DNA of 45,453 nt from Chloromonas sp. AAM2 (lineage: Eukaryota > Chlorophyta > Chlorophyceae > Chlamydomonadales > Chlamydomonadaceae). A program made the position numbers and the translations under genes. Shown here one piece after another: positions 1 to 9,500 of the stretch. The notes under the pieces are model-generated. The model ran no database searches. It was given only the letters and a program-made list of their open reading frames with translations, and was not told the origin of the DNA. Position 1 is the stretch's first letter. Each line of letters opens with the position of its first letter. The stretch spans positions 5,441 through 50,893 of the forward strand of contig QAXH01005811.1 in the NCBI GenBank assembly GCA_004335635.1. The letters run 5' to 3'.

Positions 1-265
1 CTCATGTGCACACTGCATCCACTGAACTGTGTGTACCAGCTGCTCATGTGCACACTGCATCCACTAAACTGTGTGTACCTGCTGCTCATGTGCACACTGC
101 ATGCACTGAACTGTGTGTACCTGCTGCTCATGTGCACACTGCATCCACTGAACTGTGTGTACCTGCTGCTCATGTGCACACTGCATGCACTGAACTGTGT
201 GTACCTGCTGCCCATGTGCACACTGCATCCACTGAACTGTGTGTACCTGCTGCTCATGTGCACAG
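1..265 (+). repeat. 42-bp tandem repeat (about 6.3 copies) in a heme oxygenase intron
   Basis: Six near-identical 42-bp units start at 1, 43, 85, 127, 169 and 211, and a partial seventh ends at the splice acceptor cacag (261-265). Units differ at single bases (for example atccac against atgcac). The array is cut by the window edge. Because 42 is a multiple of three, several frames stay open, which makes artefactual repeat ORFs on both strands. Confidence 0.95.
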
Positions 266-1738
266 AAGCGCGGGGCGCTGGCCGTGGCGGGCCCCGCACC
301 CCCACCCCTCAAGGAGTGGAGCTTCACCCCTGCGCGGTGGGACACGCACCTCTAGTAGCTCAGGGCGCCTGCCTGGCTTGTGGCAGCCTGTGTGGAGTGG
401 TGATCGGTTTGCCTTCGGCCGGATGTCAGCCAATCTATGAGCAGTCATGCAGGCCCTGGCCATCAAGAGATTGTGCATATGCTGCTGCACCATGGTGCTA
501 ACGTCCATGCCGCTGATGATGCAGCTCTGGAAGAAGGGCTTTCAAGTCTAGCCATGCAGCAGTAGATAGCATTCAGGCCTTCCACCCGCCAATCACGCAA
601 AGTGCAAGCTCTCGATGCCATGCTTCAGTTATAGACGTCACGTGATCCTAAACGTCAAAGAACCTCCAAGAACTTTCATTTGAAACGCCAAATGATTTCA
701 AAATGACGATGAGCGACGGTGACGCTGACACTGGGATGATTGCGTGCTGCTGTGCAGGTATGTGCAGTACTTGTCCGACTGCCTGGCAGTGCACCAAGCG
801 CTGGAGACAGCCCTAGCAGCAGCAGCCACCTCTCATGAAGCACCGGAGTCTGGTGTCACCCCTGCCCTGCTGCACACGCTCCAGTGTATACATGAGGCGG
901 GGTTGCAACGCAGCAGCGCACTGCAGCATGATCTCCAGCGTGTCTGTAAACAGAGTAAAATTAGTCAACCACCCGCACCAAGCACCATGGCACAGACCCA
1001 AGCTAACCAGATACAGCGGCTGGCTAGAGATGTCTCACCCTGGGCTGCAGCAGCAGCGGCAGGCCAGCCAGCCGCCTCCAGCCAGTCACCAGCGGCACCG
1101 GCTGGATCCAAGGAGCAGGCGGAGCTGGCAGCCACTGGCCAAGCAGCTGCCGCTGCGCTGGTGGCACATGCCTTTGCCGTGTACACCCTGCATGCTGCGG
1201 GCGGCATGCGGTTTGGGGCGGCAGCGGCTGAGAAGCTGTCTCTGCTGCAGCTGGATGCTGCCAGGTTCTACCACACCTACCCAGATTCTGTCAAGGTCAG
1301 ATACTGGCCTCTACGCATTCCTTCATCGGCCTTGTCTAAATCAGTCTAGCACAGATTCGGTTTGGTGTATTTGGCGAGCTTGCAAATGAGACGTTGATGC
1401 TCGTATATACCTGCTGTGCAGTTGGACCAAATGGGAGAAGCAAGACGTTCTGCATACATAATGAGTGTGGAATTGGACTGCAAGTGTCAATATTAGGAGG
1501 CCTAGCACAAGGCGGTGTAGGCATCTGCCAGTTAGGAGGCCTTGAACGCCGGCTGTGCTGACAGTCACAGGTTTGCCGGTTACATTGCCTGCAGGAGCCC
1601 CTTGCCTCCCTGCGCTCATCCCTGGACACGGGCAGCCAGGCACTGGACACGGATGCACGCCGCCGTGTGATGGACGCCCTGCCTGACTCAGCACGCAATG
1701 CTTCCATGCTGCTAGCTTCACTTGCACACATAAACTGA
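266..1738 (+). CDS. Heme oxygenase, plant/algal type, 3' part (N-terminus lies before the window)
   Basis: Heme oxygenases open heme to biliverdin, iron and CO; plant-type enzymes work in plastids and supply bilins. Exons: 266-336, 758-1295, 1595-1738; phases agree. The joined protein has the family's landmarks in order: YVQYLSDCLAVHQALE (plant YLKFLVDS...LE helix), HEAGLQRSSALQHDLQRV (plant FRNTGLERAEKLSTDLEW), then HAFAVYTLHAAGGMRFG (plant FAHTAGGRMIG, the distal helix over heme). It ends in a C-terminal helix with DARRRVMDALPDSARNAS. The proximal heme-ligand His lies in an exon upstream of the window, so an active HO cannot be told from a His-lacking HO2-type protein. An Ala/Gln/Ser-rich insert of about 50 residues precedes the distal helix. 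The exon at 266 follows an acceptor made by the last partial copy of a 42-bp tandem repeat. Family identity is confident; the first exon boundary is less so. Confidence 0.9.
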
Positions 1739-2088
1739 GGCATCTGGCACCTGAAGAAACGTCCTGCACCATACGTCATGGCACAACTCTACGTACACCA
1801 CCCGATGGACCGCGCAGCAGGATGCGGCATACCCTAGCTCTTCATGTTACAATGGTTTTACTGCTGCACACAATATAAACGCCTTACCAATAAACATCTA
1901 GAAAAATGCGCTGGTGGATGCTGCTGCTGGTGCCATTCTGTTCTGCAGCTGCGCGTTTGGTCTGCGAGTATTGGTCTCTCTGTTAGAGTATTGCTCTCTC
2001 AGCAGAACAAAAAAAAAGAAGTTTGCCAGTTCTGGGACAAAAGTTTGCCAGTCACTGAAACCAGTGTGTGTCCGCAAAAACATGTGTA

Positions 2089-2091
<3 letters not shown>

Positions 2092-2125
<34 letters not shown>
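2092..2125. repeat. (GT)n microsatellite
   Basis: An uninterrupted GT run of about 16 dinucleotides lies just inside the left end of element A, directly after the palindrome. Confidence 0.97.
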
Positions 2126-2127
<2 letters not shown>

Positions 2128-2441
2128 ACCACACGCAGGGTGAACCCCGGAGTGAACACCGCGTGTTGTGGTAGACGGTGCATTGCCACTTCTGAAACCA
2201 GGACTAGACAGGAACTACAAGCGGGTGTGTGACCCATTCTGACCGGTACCTCAGAAGTCTGTGATGTACGTCGCCACCAAGTGTTCCAGCTGCTTCACTC
2301 TCTTGAGCAAACTCGTGTGTTGCGCGCGTAGACGCCCCACAGCCTGTCGCCAATTCTCCCTTCTTGGTTGCTCGTCCAGTGGTGGCCCTTCGGCTGCCTC
2401 ATTGCCCACGTTGACCCGCTTTTTCCTCGATGCACTATCGG

Positions 2442-2684
2442 ATGCCACTATCTGTCTGCCACGGCCATCATGCCGCAAAGGCATCCGGGAACAACGGGCT
2501 TCAGTCAGCCTCGTACAACCTACGCTGCCCAGGTTGCTCGCAAATCGGCATCAAGAATCCAACGCGCAACGCCAAGAACATGGCATACTCAGAGGTCGTA
2601 TGCGCATACCAAGACAGGGAGGCTGCGGTGAAAGCCCTCAAGAACGCCAGGGAGCGCTGCCTCATCTGCAGCTTCGTGAAGTAA
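2442..2684 (+). CDS. Possible small ORF with paired CxxC motifs inside element A
   Basis: This 80-codon reading frame ends at TAA 2684. Its second half is of ordinary composition and contains LRCPGCSQIG and, about 40 residues later, RCLICSFVK: two CxxC pairs spaced as in a zinc ribbon. No family was recognised. The reverse strand over 2251-2484 is also open and encodes a basic, helix-forming stretch ending QLEHLVATYITDF, so coding direction is not settled. It may be a remnant of a transposon gene or chance. Confidence 0.25.
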   Translation: MPLSVCHGHHAAKASGNNGLQSASYNLRCPGCSQIGIKNPTRNAKNMAYSEVVCAYQDREAAVKALKNARERCLICSFVK

Positions 2685-3439
2685 TCGGTTTCCTATTGCA
2701 TGCATCCGAGCTACACAGCAGGGATTTTTGAATTTGTCAGATTGATGATCGACATGACAGTAGCCAAGACTGTGAGACATGGCTTAAAACAGGTGACATG
2801 CGGTGACGAGGCAAGGCAAGTTTGTAAATTCGCAGTAGTAACTGCCCTAGAAGTGCCAATTGTTTCTAGCATCAATTTTTCAGCGTTTTTCAGCGGCAAT
2901 CACACTTTGCAACTACAACACCCATCACCAACACCGGTTCTAGTGGTATTGATAGGAACTGTCCCAGAACTGGCAAACTTTTTTCTTTTGCCTTCACTTG
3001 TTAGCTTGGCTTATCATGGTCAGATGCGTCATGTACGTAACAATGGTGTGGTCAGATTACAACTTAAGAGCATCAATCTCAAGCTGAACCACAATCTTTG
3101 TGACATGCAAATCGTTGTGTTCACCAACGCTTACCATGCACGAACAGGCCCATGCCATAACACTTGGTCTGAACGCACTGTCACTACCACGGTCATTGAG
3201 TTTGCCCATTACCTAGCCAACAGCTGCGGAGTTGTCAACAAGCAGTAGTCCCTGTAAAGTGACAGCTTGGAATGGTGTTTGCTTTGCCTGCTGTGTCCCA
3301 GCCATGGCGAATGGCTTCCTTTCGGTGGCTTCAGTGCCCAGTGGAGAGCTTTTGTCGGCTTGACCGTGCAGTGTCAGGTGGGTTGCAAATGGCTGTTCCC
3401 CACAGCCGGGCTGGCGTCTTCGACTGCTGTTCCAGCCTG

Positions 3440-6400
3440 TTAGTGTAACCGTGCGAGCTCCTCCACCTTGTGTGTCACCTCCTCTAGAGTGGTGTCACCC
3501 CCCATAAGCGATACAACCTGCACAGGCAATCCACCGACTTATGCACATATTTCAACTGCTGAATGCACCGCTGCCTGCCCACCACGACCAATACAGTGTA
3601 CATTTGCAAACCATCGCAGCCAGTGCGTAGCGACTGCAGCAAGCAAACACGTGAAAGGAGCACCAGCTGTGGTGATAAGCGCTGCGCATGTGTTGGAACC
3701 TGCCTAGTAGGCAGTCTACCGAGGTCGCCAGGGCACACAACCACCTGCCTAGTAGGCAGTCTACAGAGGTCACCAGGGCACACAACCACCTGCCTAGTAG
3801 GCAGTCTACAGAGGTCACCAGGGCACACAACCACCTGCCTAGTAGGCAGTCTACAGAGGTCACCAGGGCACACAACCACCATCGGCACATCTTTGACACG
3901 TACTGGCAGCCTCACCCTGTTGGCGTCCTCTGGCTTGAGGTCCAGGAACAATTCCACAAGGTCCCCGTCCACAAACCCCACGGCGGGCGACACCTTGCGC
4001 TCGTTCTCAAACATGCGCCACTCCGCGTGCGTCAGGCCGCCCACACCCTTGACAACCTTGCGCATGGCGTCCTGCATGTGGCGGGTGCGCACATCACACA
4101 CAGTCTTTAACAGGCGTCATTCACATCAACTACAGGCGTGGTGCACATGATGTCCTGATATCACATCCTGAACAAGTGAGGCATGTCCAAAACCGTCCAG
4201 TTTGCAGTTGTCAATGACCAGCCCTTCACACCGCCCGATCACTGCCCTGTTGCCGGGCTGCGCCTGCGACTGGCCATAACCGACGCGCTTCTGTCACCGC
4301 TTCAACCCTTCAGTATACTCCAGCACCACAAGTAGCTCTGCACCGGGCAGTTTGCAGTCAACCATGCAGCTCCACTCCTTCCCTGGCCCCCGGCCGCACC
4401 TGCAGTCTGACTAGAAACTCGAACAGTGGGGGAGGCAGGGAGGCCACCAGCCCGATGGATCCATCGATTGTGCCAAACAACCAGGTAGGTACCTGAGCAG
4501 GTAGGAGGCATAGATATGAGGTCAAACCATGCTATCAGCAGTGCATGTGCAAGGCGACCAGCGTAGTTATGATGTAAAAGAATGCACCGGCATCAACAAT
4601 GCATGTGCAAGATGTGCTGCAGCAGCCAGCACTGAATTCTCGTGTTGGTGTCACGCTGACTGACATAGTACAGCGGAACTTTGAAGCCCGTTTTGCTGTC
4701 ACTACGCAAGCACACTGCCCCAGGCTACCAATTGTCAATGCCCTCCTTCACAGCCCAGCCTAAACCTCTTTCTAGCGTCAGAGTCACATTCATTACAGCC
4801 AGACCCGTTCCCAACGTGAGGTCACATGACAGAGAAAGAGTGGTGTGACAGAGGGAAGGGTGATGTCCGTTTTTGTTTGCGGCAGGAAAGCACGCTGCCC
4901 CAGACTACGGATAGGTCGATGCCCTTCTTTCCATCACAGCCAGACCGCCACCAGCTCCAAAGTCACTCCGTTTACCTGCGCCAGCTCGCTGTCCGGTAGC
5001 CGCAGCACCAGTGACCCGGGCCTCAACCGGTTGACGAACTCGCCCAGATGAAACTCGCCCACGAGCTGCAGCAAGGGCACGGCAACAGCAACCGTGGACG
5101 CTTGGCCAGGCAAGGTGTAGGAGGGATGAGCACGGCTCTCGGGATGCGTATCAAGTAAAATCGTCTATTAAGAACGGCGGAACGGCAACAAAGATGTGTT
5201 GACAAACATAAAAAAAAACAGTCATCAGAACTGAATTGATCAACATCAGGTCATATGATCAACACTGGCAGGGCACATACAAGACATATCAGTTGTTCAA
5301 AACCAACTTGGTAGTATCAAGCAACATGTCCTGCTCATGCCAGTACTGCTCCCTTGGCACTGCCCGCCCGACTTCCCACACCAGCCCTGCACACCTCCAG
5401 TCTGCCTCTTTCCTCGTCCGTTGTTGCATCAGTGTTCTTGCGCACGACGAACAGGTTGTGGCTGTTCTCCGCCGCCAGATACGTGTCATCATCCAGCATT
5501 GCGACTGCCGTGCACCAGTTGCTGGCGTAGTCCTGCAACGCCCATTGCACGCGACCAATCCGTCAGGGACAATACAACGTCGACACAGCCCTGCGGATGG
5601 CGTCTGGGCTGAGGTGCCACTGCCTTAACACGCCATCAAACCTCACACTCAATCAAGAGGCGCTGACAGCTGCATGTGCTTGACGTTTTGGGGACATCAT
5701 GCCCATGCTTTCCTTGGGGGTAGCATGTAGGCGCCTGTGAAGTGCCTGTTTGGTCTGCAGCACCACAAGCTGCCAACACAAAGCAAGCGAATGCGTGATA
5801 CGGGCGTGTTTGGGCTGCAGCATTTGAATCAGGCCGTCCCTCTCTTGCCTCTCTTGCCTAGCCGTCACCTGAATCTCATGTCATCATCACAGCAGGCGAT
5901 GTTCCCCCTGCATCAGCCCGTCTCACGGCCTCTGAACCTCACCTGTGCTCTCAGCTCCAGCTGCCCTGCCTGTGTGCCTGTGCCTGGTTTGAAAAGGTAC
6001 AGGCTGATGGAGCGCATCAGGTCGCCCAAAATGACGTGATCGCCCCTGTGCGCACACAGATAACAGAGACAGCAGTCCGCTTGCCCCCGGTAACATTTGT
6101 GTACCTTCTGTTCAAATACTGAGCCTCCAGTAACAGTTTGCCCCCGGTAACATTTGTGTACCTTCTGTTCAAATACTGAGCCTGTCGACTTGCTGCCAAA
6201 CCGTGGTCAACCGGCAGCATGGGGGAAATAGGATGGTAGCAGCGTCGCTCGCATGTGCACGCACAGTGCAAGGGGATGGCACGCAAGCCAGGACTGCCGT
6301 GATGGCGACAAGCCTTGCTCCTCTGCAGATGCCCTGGCTGTCCCTTACACACAGTTGTCCCTTCAATTCTGCTGTCAGACAAGAAGCTGTAATTCAACGC

Positions 6401-6483
6401 CTTGCCTGCAACCTGGAGCGGCGCACTAGCCGAGCGTCAATTTTCTGCCTTTGTATGCTCTCAATACCCAGTTGCTCCTCGCG

Positions 6484-6522
<39 letters not shown>

Positions 6523-9500
6523 TTCCCTGCTCGTCCCCGCCATCCCACCTGGCTGCCAGGTACAGTGAAGTGATGTGTCCTGCTGCTGTGCACTCGAGCT
6601 GCAGCTCCTTAGTCCCGTCCTCCTTCACAGACCACCTGTGCACGCAACACTCACTTCTCTTTCACAAAACAGGTAAATAACTCTGAAAACTGAGTACAAA
6701 AACCATGATTTTCTCAGAGAGATAGAGCTTGCACTCCCTCAACCTGCCCACCCTTCCTATCTCGTTCGCCCCATTATACTGCCTTGGCAATCCCACCCAG
6801 CATACGTTGTCTGATCACGCCCGCAATGGTCCCTGGAAGGCCAACCTCCACAGGAACAGTTCTGGCCGATGTTCTACCTTTGCAGCCTCTGCAACCCCTT
6901 GCCTGCCCCTGCCCCTTGAGCAGCTGTTCACCCGCGTCCAAGCACCTTGGTGTGCGTCCTTTGCGTTCACACGGCCTATTCCGTCATCCTTTGCAACCCC
7001 GGGTCTACATTCAATCCGCTAACATCTGTCCACCACCATCGCACGTATCCTTGGCCCTCTAGGCATGCTCGCGCACCTGTGCACCTGCACCATGTTGTTG
7101 CATGCGTTGATGAGCCTCCCGCCCTGGAAGGGCAGCACCTCATAGGCCGCGCCCTTGATGGCCCGCTCACACACCAACGTAACCTGGGAGAGGGGCAGAC
7201 AGCAACCCATCCCATAACCACCAGTAACATTTTACTTCTTGTGTGTCAGACCACCAGTAACGTGTGGTAAACAGTAACAACAACCAGTGACATAACAATG
7301 TTGTGTGGCCTGTTCTGCTTGCCTTCTGCATTACAACAAGAAAACCGAGCACAGTAACATGACAACCTCGACATGGACAACAGCAAGCCAAATGCGTGCA
7401 GCAATTCTTACACAGTGGTCAAGTGCCGTGCTTGTGATGCTGGTGCACTGTTTATGACACAGGTCATGGTGAAGGCTGCAGTGAGCACCTCTTCTCTTCC
7501 TCACCTGCCCCTGTTGGTACTGCAGCACCAGCAGCCGCCCCGCCGAGGGCTCAGCCTCGTCAGGCTTGGCCATGCCCGTGCCCACCTGAAGCCAATCATC
7601 ATGGTCACCACGATGTTTCCAATTTTGCTGACTGCGACAGAGACTTATCACGATTGAACTGCTTTGCGCTTACTGCGGTTTTGCAGCTTGCGGTGCTCAG
7701 ACCAAACAGTTGCAGCCGCCTGCATCACTCCCATAGTAAACCACGAGTGACAAACCCATGCTCATGCAATGGGCGACAAAGCGGCAGAGTCGTGAATCAC
7801 CATTCACCACATGATGCACACAGACCATCAAGCCAGGCCACCCAGTTTGCATGCTTGCCCAGACAGACTGACTGACTCGCTGTCAGGCGCACACACATTG
7901 CCGTGGCAAAGCAAGCGCAGCCCCATCCCGGGTAGGTGGCTCTCCACGCACTGCATTGCTCATAATCCATGATTACGACGTTACCCACCACAAAGTATGT
8001 GGCTGCGTCTGTGTCGCCCAGTTTGCAGCTCGTGATGGCGCATCCCAACTCCCCGGGCGCCAGTTGGAAGTCTGCCTTCATCTCCATTGCACCGCCCGCA
8101 TCGAACACGCGCAGGGAGTTGGTTTCGTCCTCCATACCCTGCATGTAAAAGTTGTACATCAGATGTGTGTTGAAATTTGTATATCGTATTGCATACCCTG
8201 CAGCAGTGCAGCGGGGTAAAGGAAAGGCTCAGGCAACAATTGGAGGGCCATGGCTATGCTATGGCTATAGCATAAGTGCAAGGCGCCTGGTCACGCAACT
8301 ATGTCACAGGTCCGGCATACAGCAACACAGCCAGAACCGGCAGTCCTGTTGCATCCAAAGGCAATAAGATCATCTCAAGCGAATATCACCCGATGTTGAG
8401 GGTCTGCGTTCCTCACCAGGTTAGTGATGGTTAGCACCCCCAGTGTGTGCGTTTCCTCCTGGTAGGCGATGCGCCTGGGCTGCTCATGCAGGGGCACCGT
8501 GTGAATGTGCAGCTTCTGAATCTGCTCCATGGTGCCAATGGTCATGGAGCCCTCCTGCACACGAAAGTAACAAGCACGAACAGGAAAGACAGTATTGGGC
8601 AGAAGCCCATCAACAGCTTGCAATCTGAAGTTGTGCTTCTGCAGTCCATCGCCCAATGTCATTGCTCAACCTCATGCTCCATGCTGCGCAGCAAGCACAC
8701 TATAGACTAGGCATGGCAACGGCCTCTCCAAGGTCTCGCCACATCGCATCCATCCATGAGCTGTGTTGCAAACACACCTTTGCAATGGCTAGCGAGTCGG
8801 GCCAGGACTGGCAGTTGAAGGGTGCCATGTAAGTGACCTGCAGACATGTGCATGTGGGATGCATGGGTGCATGGCGTCATTGAACAAACCACTCCACATC
8901 AGTCCCATGTGCAATACGGTCATGTAGTGCTGTTAGCACGACCCAGATGACAGCGATGCATGAATAAACCATGTTCATAAACCACAATTCACTGCAGCTT
9001 GTGCCAGTGCACTGCGCTCTAGGATGCAAGCCTGCTCAGAGGCATACCGATTGTGCAGCTGGAGTGGCAGGCCGAGAACAAGCAGAAGCATGCCGCCATC
9101 ACAGATAAGCGTGCAGCCATGCAGTGAACCACTCACGAACCACTCATTTTCGTTGGCAAACAGAATTATTTTGAAGTATTATTTGTGAAGTATGCAGCCA
9201 ATGCACACGCCAGTGCACAGCCATGCAGTGGACAACTCACTTCATTTTCGTTGAGATTGGCAAAGAGAATCTTCTTATGCGACGAGTAGAGCACAGCGGG
9301 TCGGTCACTGGCTGCAAAGACCCCTCCCAGGGTGCTGTTGGCGTTTAGGCCCGTCCCGTTGGCCTGGCCGCTGCCCTTGCCTGCCATGAGTCCCTGAAAG
9401 GGCCTAAGCATTACGGGCTTGCTGCCCAAGATAAGCTTCTTCCTGTCATGCAGGGAACCTGGGAAGCAACCACGAATAAGCAACCCATAGGCTTCAAAAT

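Larger units (their letters stand above)
2001..2990. mobile_element. Inverted-repeat element A (candidate MITE or small transposon)
   Basis: The left end reads GTTTGCCAGTTCTGGGACA at 2021-2039; its exact reverse complement lies at 2960-2978. Both ends are flanked outside by A-rich (left) or T-rich (right) sequence. Inside each end lies a related palindrome: CACTGAAACCAGTG at 2053-2066 and, at 2930-2947, a sequence whose complement contains CACTAGAACCGGTG. A related pair occurs at 27383 and 27856. This fits degenerate terminal inverted repeats of roughly 50 bp. No target-site duplication could be found, so outer limits are approximate. The alternative is that each half is a 3'-end element of the adjacent gene. 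Confidence 0.5.
1739..3439. other. Convergent intergenic region between heme oxygenase and DDB1
   Basis: About 1.7 kb separates the stop codons of two facing genes. It holds both 3' UTRs, the inverted pair of the GTTTGCCAGTTCTGGGACA motif (2021 and 2978), a GT microsatellite and a short possible ORF. No conventional gene was recognised in 1739-2000 or 2985-3439. Confidence 0.8.

Noticed and set aside
4..501. 165-codon open frame across the 42-bp repeats
   Set aside because: It stays open only because the repeat length is a multiple of three. Similar ORFs exist in other frames and on the other strand, and its 3' part overlaps the heme oxygenase exon in the wrong frame.
2700..3248. 182-codon plus-strand ORF
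   Set aside because: It runs through the right inverted repeat of element A into unrelated flanking sequence and has no recognisable domain.
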